DNA of 64,000 nt from Neckera pumila (lineage: Eukaryota; Streptophyta; Bryopsida; Hypnales; Neckeraceae): NCBI GenBank assembly GCA_963969595.1, contig OZ018413.1, positions 2,501 through 66,500 on the forward strand, written 5' to 3'. Positions 35,346 to 45,916 of this stretch are shown here, piece by piece. The notes beneath the pieces are model-generated. The model had not been told where the DNA came from. It saw nothing but the letters and a program-made list of their open reading frames with translations, and made no database searches. The translations under genes were made by a program, and so were the position numbers. Within the stretch, counting starts at the first letter, position 1. Each line of letters starts with the position of its first letter.

Positions 35346-35830
35346 GCTCAATGCATAGACTCAATGCCACTCAATGTATTGTTGGAGTGCCAGTTCCACG
35401 GATGTTTCACAAATCTTGCACTATTTGGTCACTTGTTAAAGGGGTTGCATTATGGCTCTATTGGATTATGCATAATCATCTTGTTTTTGCTCAAGATCCT
35501 TGGCGGACACAACTTCTATACAAAGTTTTATAGGAGACATTGTTAGATAATGGACGAGTTGCTCTTCTTAAAGTAGTATTTATAGCTAGGCGTAGCCTTC
35601 AACATTCTGATAGAATTTGGTCTAATTTTGATTGCATTTGGCTTCACTCTATGGTGCTTGCCAGTAGGATTAGTAGTTCAATTAGTTGGAGCAAGGAAGG
35701 ACCCCCTTCTTGTTTTTTTCTATCCTCTTTTCCATACTCTTTTTTTCTTCATTTGTCCAGCCTTTTGGCTTGGTTGTTACTTTGACTCTTTTTAATAGAA
35801 TGGTTCTCCATTTGTAATCAAAAAAAAAAA
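35346..35830 (+). mobile_element. 5'-truncated LINE with poly-A tail
   Basis: The open frames resemble the zinc-binding C-terminal end of plant LINE reverse transcriptases (CTIWSLVKGVALWLYWIMHN, then LWETLL-like sequence with a stop, DNGRVALLKVVF). The element ends in a poly-A tract at about 35820-35830. The sequence ttgagttat occurs right before it (35337-35345) and right after the tail (35831-35839), a 9-bp target-site duplication. Together these are hallmarks of target-primed reverse transcription with 5' truncation. Confidence 0.75.
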
Positions 35831-37076
35831 TTGAGTTATAGGAACCTATTCAAAATCCATTTGCTTCTCTGAAGAGACAATGTAATTTCTAGGGGCTGAT
35901 AGGATATAAATCAATTGAACAACAAACTGAGCTGTCACTTAAATCTTGAAAATGGATTATTTTCCAAAATTGAAGAGTCTAAAACACATAAAAATATGTC
36001 AACAAGCTCCTTCAAAAATTGAGTGCAAATAGGACATAGCATCAAAGACAATCTAATCCAAAAAACACAAGAAAAGAAATGAAGAAATAACAATGATCTC
36101 TAAAGTAACTTGAATTACAATAAAATTACATCCGAAGTTGGAAACTCTTATTTTTCTTGAAAATAGAGCACCAATAATTATACATCTTGTAGACTATTAC
36201 CATTTGGCTACAATAATAACTTCCAAAATTCACACCAAGGCAAGGACTAAAAATCAAGTTACCTAAGTAAAAGTACAAGAACTACATTCAGAGAGTAGAC
36301 TTGCCTATTGAGAAAAATTAATTGTTTGCATGGCCTACTTGAAGGACTTAAAAATATTTGTTTCACATACTTCCTATTGAAATCTTGAAAAAAAATCTTT
36401 AGATTTTGTAGGAAGGATAATTACTGTGTGATGGTCCAATGGTCAATTTTCCATCCTTAGACTTTGTATTCTTCAAAAAATCCAGAGGTAAAGAAATTAC
36501 ACATATAACAACCTCTATCAATACCCCCTTCAAGTCATTTCCAACCAATGCAATTGTTTTACAATCTAATCAACATAAGGTAGAAGAACCTATTTCGGAT
36601 AACTTTAGCATTTCAATGCATATGATTTGGTAAAGTCATGGAGGAATTGATTTATAGTATTCAAAAATAAAGTTGCCAAAAATGCTTAGAAAAATAGAAT
36701 TTTTTCTCTTAGAATGAATATTTTATTGAATATAAAAGTAGATTTTTCATCCAGACCCTTTCTGATTTAATAGACTCACCTATACTAGTTACCTTTGGCA
36801 CTTTTCTCTAAGCCAAGAAAGGAGAGAGACGAATGGGCGAGAAGGTACAAATAGAGAATCTTTCTCAATAACCACTCTATTCAAATGCTATCCACAATTG
36901 GTGACTCTATGAAACCAGAATGGAAGGCCTATCCAAAATAGGTTCCTCTACCTTAACTATATTTACAAACCATGACAATTACAATGAAAATTTTCAGATT
37001 ACAATTAAATGCAAAATCATGGTCAAAAGACTCAGAAAACAAGATAGCCAACAATTGGTCAAGATTGCCAACCACA

Positions 37077-39585
37077 TCACCAATAATCACCACAAGAACA
37101 CACCCCATCTTGGAAGTGGTGAAAGCGATTAGCATCCCTCACAACAATATCCCGCTCAATGGCCTTGGAGATAAACTTGGTTGCTGTATGGCAATCTGAA
37201 CACACTCGAAGGTTCTTGAACACCCGAATTGGCTCTCCAGGAGGTGTCCGCATGAGTCCGTAAGCAATAGCCAACTTCTCACTATGGGAGCAAAGAGCAA
37301 GTTCTTTCTCCTCCTCCCCAATGTTCCGCAACACTAGCTGGGTATCAGGAATGTACCCTTCGGCCTTAATTGTCTCACTCAATCTCCTCAGCTCAGCATA
37401 GATCTCCTTTGCTTCTGAGTGAGAAGTATCCCCTACCACGAAGTCATGAACCTTGTTATCAACTTCAATCCAACTACGCCCTGGCTCCTTGCGTACACCT
37501 CTCTCCTGCATCATAGTGCGCACCCACAACACCTCCTCCCACTTGCCAGCTGCAGCATAGATATTTGAGAGAAGCACGTATGCAGAAGCATCCTTCGGTT
37601 CCAACTTGAGGAGCTCGTTAGCGGCAAGTTTGCCCAACTCCACATTACCGTACGTTCTACAAGCACCAAGAAGGGCTCCCCAAGTTGCACCATCTGCTTC
37701 CACCGGCATGTTGTCAATCAAGAGCTTTGCTTCCTCCAAGTGTCCTGCTCGACCAAGGACATCCACCATGCAGGTGCAAAGCTCCACAGTAGGTTCGATG
37801 CCATAGTCTTCTGTCATAGCCGAAAAAAGTCTACGGCCCTCATCCACAAGGCCTGAATGACTACAAGCTGACAACACTGCAACGAATGAGATCTCATTAG
37901 GCTTCACACCGTCTACAATCATAGATCTAAAGACTTCCAGGGCTTCATGCCCACAGCCATGTTGCGCAAGTCCTCCAATCATCACGTTCCAAGTAATCAC
38001 GTTCCGCTCCTCCATCTTGTCAAAAGCCAGGCGCGCATCATCGATACTGCCACACTTTGCATACATGTGCACCAGCGCACTGCCCACACGAACATCGGAC
38101 TCGAATCCGGCTTCACGAGCATGCCTGTGAACCTCCTTCACCCACTCCAAAGCCCCTGCGCTTGCACATGCATTCAGGATACTCGCATATGTAAAGGCGT
38201 TTGGTTTGAGACCTTCCCGTTTCATTTGGAGAAACAGTTCATATGCTTCGTGCCCACAGTCATGCTCTGCAAGTCCACCAATGATCACGTTCCATGAGAT
38301 CACGTCGTGCTTCTCCATTCGTCCAAAAACTACTCGGGCATCATCGATGCTGCCACACTTTGCATACATGTGCACCAGCGCACTGCCCACACGAACATCG
38401 GACTCAAATCCGGCTTCACGGGCATGCATGTGAACCTCCTTCACCCACTCCAAAGCCCCTGCGCTTGCACATGCATTCAGAATGCTAGCATAAGTGACTG
38501 CATCCGGCTTAAAGCCTTCCCGTTGCATTTGCTGAAACAGTTCATATGCTTCGTGCCCACAGCCATGCTCTGCAAGTCCTCCAATCATCACGCTCCAAGT
38601 AATCACGTCCCGCTCCTCCATCTTGTCAAAAGCCAGGCGCGCATCATCGATACTGCCACACTTCACATACATGTGCACCAGCGCACTGCCCATACGCACA
38701 TCGGATTTGAATCCGGCTTCATGGGCATGCCTGTGAACCTCCTTCACCCACTCCAAAGCCCCTGCGCTTGCACATGCATTCAGGATACTCGCATATGTAA
38801 AGGCGTTTGGTTTGAGACCTTCCCGTTTCATTTGGAGTAACAGTTCAAATGCTTCGTGCCCACAGCCATGTTGAGCAAGTCCTCCAATCATGACGGTCCA
38901 AGTAATCACGTTTCGCTCCTCCATCTTGTCAAAAGCCAGGCGCGCATCATCGATACTACCACACTTTGCATACATGTGCACCAGCGCATTGCCCACACGC
39001 ACATCTGATTCAAGCCCAGCATGTCTTACACACGCATGAACGTCTTTGCCCCACTGCAAAGCTGATGGATGGGCGTAAGCCTTCAGGACGCTGGAGAAAG
39101 TAAATGCATCTGGCTGGACCCCTTTTTGGCACATTTGATTGAAAAGTTCCATTGCTTGTTCGGCACGCTTGTGCTTTGCATAACCTCCAATCAGGATGTT
39201 CCAACTGAACACGTTCTTCTTCACAAGTTTATCAAACACTCCACGTGCAGCCTCCAAGTCTCCACACTTGATATACACGCTCACTAGGTTGTTTGCCACA
39301 TATGTATTCTGCTCCATTCCACTCTGGTTGATGTAGTCGTGGACCTGCTTCGCCAAATTAACTTTAACGTTTTTCTCCTTCAAGCACCGCCTCAAAACTT
39401 CAACATACATATCCGAGTTGATGGCCAAGCCTTGTTCTAGTCGATTCTTCAAATTACCAATTGCTTCAATCGTGGTTCTTGCACTTTCCATGGGCACACC
39501 ATCGCCACTAACCTGTACAATATGCCTCGACTCTCTTGCAGTACTAGACACAATGCGTCTTTTTCCATTGTGGCCCTCCGATATC
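37077..39585 (-). CDS. PLS-class PPR protein with E and DYW domains, locus B
   Basis: Intronless minus-strand frame of 824 residues counted from the GTG at 39549-39551. The first in-frame ATG is residue 21. Upstream the frame is open to the AG acceptor at 39586 and reads ISEGHNGKRRIV. It is the paralogue of the 1329-residue protein at 8451 and shorter by exactly 505 residues, that is five PLS triplets. Three closely similar triplets lie at about residues 248-550 (ASILNACASAGALEWVKEVH each time). E motifs and a complete DYW domain start at about residue 691, with HxE at H756/E758, CSDC cysteines at 784 and 787, and the terminal CGDYW. It is predicted to be an organellar RNA-editing factor with different RNA specificity from locus A. 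No transit peptide is visible at the nominal start. Confidence 0.93.
37903..38811 (-). repeat. Three-copy 303-bp tandem array in PPR locus B
   Basis: Equivalent phrases ('gcttgcacatgcattcag') occur at about 38161, 38464 and 38767, spaced exactly 303 bp. Each unit encodes one PLS triplet of 101 residues. The copies are more diverged from each other than those in locus A, so the locus B array looks older or less homogenised. Confidence 0.9.
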
Positions 39586-39914
39586 CTGATTCATCAACAC
39601 AGTCTTCATTAGAAAAAACTTAGAAAGAAGAACACTGAAACGCAAAGTGGAAAGGGTGCAAGACCACTAATGCCCTGTACTCGCATATTTCAATGTGAAC
39701 AAAATTGCATCCATCCAATTTATTTCTTGATATCTTTCACATGCATAGCAATTCTTTGAAAATCATCCCACTCTTAAGTGCATCCAATACCCCCAAAGAA
39801 AGAACAAAGCATATTGCATGAACAAAAATCCTCAAAATCACTCAAAATCACATATTTCTAAATGCACCTACTCTCATCACTAGACAAGGGAGCCAACGCA
39901 GTTCCTAAAGTTAC
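39586..39914 (-). other. Predicted 329-bp phase-2 intron joining OSB and PPR exons, locus B
   Basis: The PDF exon ends GGA AAC AG followed by GTAACT (intron from 39914). The acceptor reads gaatcag (AG at 39587-39586). AG plus the following G gives AGG (Arg), then ISEGHNGKRRIV in the PPR frame. Donor, acceptor, phase and size match the intron of locus A (327 bp), although the exon sequences have diverged. Confidence 0.65.
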
Positions 39915-40429
39915 CTGTTTCCTTGTGTTGTGTCTTGAGAATCTTTGCTGCAAAAATCATCAAGAGGCTGCAGTTTGCCTTTAGTTACCACATTGAGCAT
40001 TGCCTTCACCCATGGTGGATTTGACCAGCCATCTATCCAAAGCGCTTTCCTGGCCACCTTATGTCTAAAGTCAGGTGATCTTGGATTCCTCTGTAGGCGC
40101 CACAACCCATGATCAGATCCTGAAAACCTGTCTCATGCTCATTTTGCATCCAACAATCAACATTCAAGGAATATTTGTTGTTGATATTGCAATGATCTGA
40201 GCAATTTTCAGTGCACTCTTGGACAACAAACAACGCGATTTCGCACTTGGTGCTTTACTAAGTGCCCATGGCCTTGTACACGGAAGAAATATCCCCGTCA
40301 CTTGTTGACCCGAGCATTGTATCCACTTTCATTTATCAAATAGCCAAACCTTATCGCCTCTATTGTCCCACCACTGCGTAGGATCCGCAAAATACTCTTC
40401 CCAAAGTTCTTCAACCGACAATGGTTCAC
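39915..40429 (-). CDS. OSB-type PDF-motif exons upstream of PPR, locus B
   Basis: Two minus-strand exons of the same sizes as in locus A: 40350-40429 (80 nt) and 39915-40090 (176 nt). The product reads ELWEEYFADPTQWWDNRGDK, then RNPRSPDFRHKVARKALW and IDGW..PPWVKAM, the PDF motif of organellar single-stranded-DNA-binding proteins. One oddity: the donor after the first exon is GTTTGG, where locus A has GTATGA. Splicing may be weak here, and read-through gives VWLFDK and a stop. Reading frame and key motif residues are otherwise conserved. Confidence 0.7.
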
Positions 40430-41400
40430 CTGAATCCACCGCAACATGCTCGTCCATGTCAGTCACATTCTCACCAAGAGCGGCAAACTCTTTCGGTGAA
40501 AATGGGCATGTGATACATACCTGAAACATTGAAATTCGAAGGTGGTCTCTTCCAAACTGATGAAAATGATGAACACCTATTAGGTCCACTCCTTCGTATG
40601 GGAGAGGACAAGGGCAAGGATAAAGAAAGGTAGAGTGGCCATGGAGACCTGAAGCCTGTGATTGCACAAACATCCTGGGCATACAAATGTCAACACTCTG
40701 TCAATGAGCAACTTCGTACCATTTAAAGCACACTCTCCCCATCAATACCGGCGCTTAGGGTCCGGTGAACCATGTTCATATCCGGTTACGTTTGGAAAAA
40801 TGTGACTACATCTATATCGAACATTGCTGTAAAGGAGCACCCATATTTCGACACATTTGTTGCCAACATGACGACAGTAATCCATGTCACAAGTCATCCA
40901 AGCGCTTAATTTACTCACCTGAGCACCAGCTGGTCCACGCACCAACAAAAAGCTTCTCTGTTCTCTCCCAAACTGCAATTGTTGTCTACAATCTAAATCC
41001 CGCAACACCAATTGAGCTGGAAATCCCATCACTATTTGCCTGCATTACAGAGACCACTCGTTGACTGTTACTAAGAAGAACTCGCAAAGACTAACGCCGG
41101 AATGGACCTGTGAAGAGAAACACATCAAATTGAGAAGAAAATTAAGGGAGTGAAAAATCTGCTACGAACTCCAAATCCTTAAACCCCTTAACACAAAATA
41201 AATTAAGTCCACAAACAAAACCGCATATCTTACACTTCCGACGGCCAAATGAAGCAAGACAAGCTGCCCAAGGACGGCAAACCTCCACTGCAGCTTCACG
41301 AGGAGCAGCTCCGTCCACAGGATCAATCAATTGCTGAGGCAAGAATTCAAGATCCACCCATTGATTAGCATACAACCCCAGCCAGTCAATTGACTTGTCA
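40430..41400 (-). other. Putative 5' exons of OSB-PPR gene, locus B (tentative)
   Basis: Conserved minus-strand segments matching locus A. About 41250-41400 reads DWLGLYANQW, then LPQQLIDPVDGAAPR and LASFGRRK and is followed by a GTAAGA donor. About 40930-41030 reads GFPAQLVLRDLDCRQQLQ and RSFLLVRG. About 40510-40690 precedes the PDF exon. The first can join the second with a TTG codon across the junction in both loci. The start codon and any OB fold remain unresolved. Confidence 0.35.
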
Positions 41401-41570
41401 CACCCCTATTCTGACATATGACGATACCTTGTATCGAGTGAATATGACTGGAATCAGCATGTATGGCACCGATTTGGCCGTTTCCAGCACATTATTCATA
41501 ACTTAAGCAAAGGTGATGGCGGAGTCGTTTTTGACACTGTAACAACAATTATTTCTGCCATAAATTAGCT

Positions 41571-43019
41571 AGAAACCCAAGTGTGAAGAGGAAAGCTTCA
41601 CCTGAGTTTGAATTGCTACTCTAGCGCAATCCTACGAGAGCAACATACCCAGACAGATTTCAAGCACCAAATGGAACCCCCCTGCTACGTTTTCCCCTAT
41701 CTGAGATACGAGACGCCCGTCTTCTTCTAACACTTTGCTACTCCACATAGTCTATAAGCTTCGAAGGCACAAATATTCTAAGATTCCAACACGCCTTATC
41801 CCCAAAGCAACCTCTCTACCCTCACGCACTTAAAATTTTAGCTACAAATTAGCTACAAACAGGATCCCACCCAAGATCATTGCCCCAGACGCTTGCCCAA
41901 TTTGCAAGCTCCCACAGTACGAATAAAATCCTCAAAAGGAGCAACAGAGATCACACAAAAATCTGCAGTACTACTACAACTACAGCTTCTACTACTACTA
42001 CGGTGAGCAATCTACAACGAGGGGCCACTGCACGCAGCAGGGACAGTTACAGCTAGTGCCAGCTTGATTTGAGCTTTCGCTCGTCCTTGCAACAGAGAAA
42101 TCTCTCCCCCCTGCAACCCAGTGGCGAGAATTCGGGACCAAATTGGGTGAGCAACTAATCACAAACAGAGGAAAGTGCACATGATCCGCGCAAACCGCAA
42201 AGCTCCTCGCGCTATCATCACCAACCCTGCGTGATAGTCTAGGTTTGGCCACAAGAAGCTCCAAGCTCCAAGCGTGCATTCGATTCACAATTTCAAAACG
42301 GAAAGCAATCTGGACCCCAAGAATCATCCCCAAATGAAAGCGTACTCGCCCTTTGCAACAAACGTTCAGAGAATGTGTGTAGTACCAGCGATTCCTTGCG
42401 ACGAGAATCCCAGAAAACTAACGGACGCAGCAAACAAGAACCAGGGGATTCAAGGCAAGAAGAAGAAGCAGAGCAGCCCTTCATGCGCGCGGGCCTGGGC
42501 GGACCAACTGATCCCTGCCCGGCATTCAACACTTCTTTGACAGGACTGCTTTGAACGCCAAGCGAGGCTGGGAGGGGTCGGAAGCCCCCTTCACATTAAC
42601 CCCTATATGCCCAAGCCTTGTTTTCAGCTTCTTGGAATTTGCTCTAAATTGAACAAAATGCCAATATTTTGATAAGTTGTATCAATTTGTATTGAATTGT
42701 AGCCGCACAAATTCAAAGTAGACATGTTAGAGATCTCATAGAAAAAGAAAAGACAACAATATCACTTATGGAGCAAAAGATTATAATGATTGACCATGAG
42801 AGTGTTAAAACTACACAAATCTTTCAATCTTCTTTTCACAAGTCAAATCTAAAAGGTTGGTGATTAAAAAATTATGTGGTTAAAGGGCCTAACATATATA
42901 ACCGTAACCAATTTAGAGCTTCTTAAAATCTACTCTATAATTTTTTTTAATGAATTTTGAATGTGATTTTTCCTCCAAGATCTAGTGTATTTGAGGCTCA
43001 TTTCCAAGAACTCTCAAAA
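41571..43019. other. Intergenic DNA 5' of locus B
   Basis: No gene is recognised. The part up to about 42580 is relatively GC-rich, with open stretches on both strands but no domain. It could hold the promoter and 5' UTR of the OSB-PPR gene. After 42600 the DNA becomes AT-rich. Confidence 0.35.
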
Positions 43020-43250
43020 CTACGGGAAGTCAATGGGTACTCTTGAACAAAATCTTGAATAGAAAAATCACTATCATTTATTTTCAAGATCAAATTTTTG
43101 ATGCTAAAACTAGACTTCAAGATGAACTTTTCAAAAATATAAACTACTAAAAATAGCAACTTGGTTAGGTTTTATTTAACTTCAAAGTTTTGCAAACACC
43201 ACATTTGGGTGCTTTGGGCATTTAGAGGTTAAAAACAAAATCAGAATACA
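43020..43250 (-). repeat. Dispersed repeat, inverted copy of 5161-5300
   Basis: The minus strand reads 'gctatttttagtagtttata' through 'ctattcaagattttg', matching 5161-5300 on the plus strand. Here the repeat continues upstream ('cctctaaatgcccaaagcac'), showing sequence missing or diverged in the other copy. Confidence 0.55.
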
Positions 43251-43269
43251 AATCACAGGAGAAAAGGAG

Positions 43270-43690
43270 GCACAATGAAGTGCCAAGTCCTACCTCCAGA
43301 ATTACAAAATAGCGGTGTCCATTCCGCACAAAATAGAGATTTAATGCTTGCTAGATTTTCTTTGCTTTTGATAACTGAATGGAATTGCTTCCAAAGAGCC
43401 ATCCTTGCATAAAGAGTAGATGTCCAAGTAGAACTAATAATTTTACTTATACTAATCTCCTGAGCTGCATATTTCTTGCTACATCTATCAGTCCAAATGT
43501 GCCAAACAAGAATAGTGACAAGACTTTGCTACTCAGCAACTATGAAAGTTTTCAGCTCTACAGGATGTCTTCTTGCAAAGGAGAAGTTCCGCCAAAGCAT
43601 CAAGACAAAATATTTGACTTTCACTTGTTATTAGCCTTTTTTAGGGTGTTTGTCCAATCCAATTTTGTTTTTTTAGAGTATAGGGTTTGA
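43270..43690 (-). mobile_element. LINE 3' fragment (reverse-transcriptase tail)
   Basis: The minus strand translates as ILVWHIWTDRCSKKYAAQEI, then ISSTWTSTLYARMALWKQFH and a tail ending FCAEWTPLFC...GRTWHFIVPP. The spacing of W-H-I-W and the trailing region resembles the zinc-binding C-terminus of plant non-LTR reverse transcriptases. It contains a stop upstream and lacks an obvious poly-A tail. Confidence 0.4.
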
Positions 43691-43756
43691 TGCTCTTGTC
43701 GTATGCACACTAAAACTCACTCCCTGTTAATTGCTCCTGGCTCCTTTTGGCTCCTT

Positions 43757-44090
43757 CTATGGTCTTCTGGCTGCCTCAAGGTTTTGGTTTTCCGTGCCAA
43801 TGGCAATTTTTGTCCCCTTCATGACATTTGTTACATTCACATGCGTGTTTGTTCTTACCACAAGGTAATTTGATAGTATTTCAGAGACAATGTTTTGGCA
43901 CTTGTTGTCCAAACCCATCTCCATCATGTATGGGTATATGAAGACATTCAATGGCACTACAAGCATCATACATGGCACAAGTATGGTCCATAGCAAGCAT
44001 GATCCATGCCCCTTGTATGTGGCTGCAAATATAGTGTTTCAAAGTTGAATTTGAGGGCATCGGCTAGGATTTTAGGGTTTAGGGTTCTAT
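43757..44090 (-). other. Unrecognised cysteine/histidine-rich fragment
   Basis: One minus-strand reading (MDHTCAMYDACSAIECLHIP, then a stop, then CECNKCHEGDKNCHWHGKP) has many Cys and His residues that could bind zinc. I do not recognise the family. It may be a decayed transposase fragment. Two telomere-like units (tagggtttagggtt) lie at about 44072-44085. Confidence 0.25.
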
Positions 44091-44194
44091 TGGTTTAGGT
44101 TTAAATTCTCCTTTTGTAGTTTACATCAATATATTAGTAGGTTTTAGGATGAGATTATTTAAAGATTTAGCTTTCCATGAGTTAGGCTTCATTT

Positions 44195-44701
44195 CCATCC
44201 TAAGGAAACCAAAAAATACACCACCTTTTTGTTTATCCTTTTAGTTTTAGAGAAAAACAACCAATATACTACCCAATTTTTTTTCATTTTCATTTTTAGT
44301 AGAAACCAAATATACAATACCCATTTTTCCCCTTAAATTTGTTGTAGGGAAAACCAAAAATGCACTACCCATTTTTAGGACCTCTTTTTATTTTGAGGAA
44401 GAGCCACCAGTACACTACAAATTTTTGTATATGTTCTTCAATTCTAAAGGAAACAACAAATACAATAAATAATTTCTATTTAGGTCATTTTCAGAATAAA
44501 CAACCATTGTGCTACCGATTTATTTTTTCCATTTTAAATGAAAACAAGCACTACAATACCCATTTTCTTGTCCTTTCAATTTATAGGTGAGAAAACCAAT
44601 ACAATACCCATTAATTTTCCTCTTAAATATTAGAAGAAACCACTAATATAATGTCCTTTTTTGGACTACTGAATTTGTAGGGGGAAAAACTAGTACACTA
44701 C
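44195..44701 (+). repeat. 47-bp satellite, left block
   Basis: About ten diverged units of 44-50 bp, each containing 'aaaccaccaatatactaccc'-like sequence followed by a T-rich run and 'gactttaatttctagggaaa'-like sequence. The array is interrupted at 44701 by the CACTA element and resumes at 49468. Confidence 0.75.
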
Positions 44702-45916
44702 CACTACTAGAATTGCGTACCCTAATCAACAAAGGATCTACTTATTCCTGTTGATTTGGCAATTTTTTTATTTTGCTCAGTTGGTTTGGCAATTCCAAAA
44801 ATTTGAAATCAACAAAAATATATAGATCATCACATCCAAGTGCTTGTTTGCCACGTCAACTGCAATCATGGCACCCCATGACTTTTGTGAAATCTGGCTT
44901 TCCTGTTCCCAACATCCTACGGGTCCTTGAGTCCTCCACATAATGGCCACTCGGGCGTCCCCTTAGCAAGTCATTGAGTTCCTTTAACCTAATTCCAGAT
45001 CTTGACACCCAAACGTCTTTAGGCGAGCTTTCAATGCAAAATTTGAAGAAATTTTGGGTTCTAACAATTCCTCACTCTTTCGTCCCAAGTTTTAGTCCAC
45101 GTTTTTAGGAGGGCGGCCTTTTGAGCGGCGAGGTCAATTTTTGAATTTTGAGCTTGAAAATTAGGTTAAAGGACCAGATTCTTGAGACGCATTAGGCCGC
45201 AATAAGCAAGGAGTGGAAAAGATTCGATAAAATTAGCTCTCAAACAAATCAAACCAATAGAGGTCAAAGCTTTCAGGAAGGGAGGGTTTTTTTATTATTT
45301 TTGTTTGCAGCTGCGGATTCAGGGATGGCGCATAGGGGATCCCGATAGGGGCTACTTTGCAGTGAAGGATTGATATTGCGGCTAAGTGATCAAATCAGGT
45401 TAGTCACTAAATTGAGAATTCAAAATCATAGTTGTAAACCCTAGACAGCTCCGATATTCCAGGGAATGCACCATTCTTATTAGAGCTAGCTCTTATCAGC
45501 GAAGTTCTTAGGGTTTTTTCTTCTCAATTCCATAATGATGGCTAATATGTTGCTGTAAATGTGTACAATCCACAAGACGTCATGTATTGCCCTGGTAGTT
45601 GTTGCATAGACTTACAAAGTATTCCATATTTGTACATTTGAGTAGTATTTATTGATAACGGTTTTGGATTAGAAATCGCCTCTAAATATTTGTCATTTGG
45701 TTTAATTTAAAGAGTGGTATGTTTGGGGTCCTAGATTGGTGTTGCTAGCAAAACTGGAGCCAAAAAGTCAATTATCCTCAATAGCCTGTTCCATTTGACA
45801 TCAATCAATGCAGTGAGAATTGTGATTGATGGAGAAGATTGTGATTAAGACAACATTGGTGTTATTGGCATGTCAGCAGGCCGGAGCCTCAAGGCATTGC
45901 TGAATAACCTACCTTC

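Larger units (their letters stand above)
36210..41570. repeat. Segmental duplication, copy B
   Basis: Same-orientation copy of 7975-14830, carrying its own PPR-DYW gene and OSB-type exons. It is shorter mainly because its PPR gene has five fewer 303-bp units and because about 330 bp near the 5' end is missing. An extra stretch of a few hundred bp lies downstream of the gene (36640-36900). Substitutions are spread throughout, so the duplication is not very recent. Confidence 0.8.
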
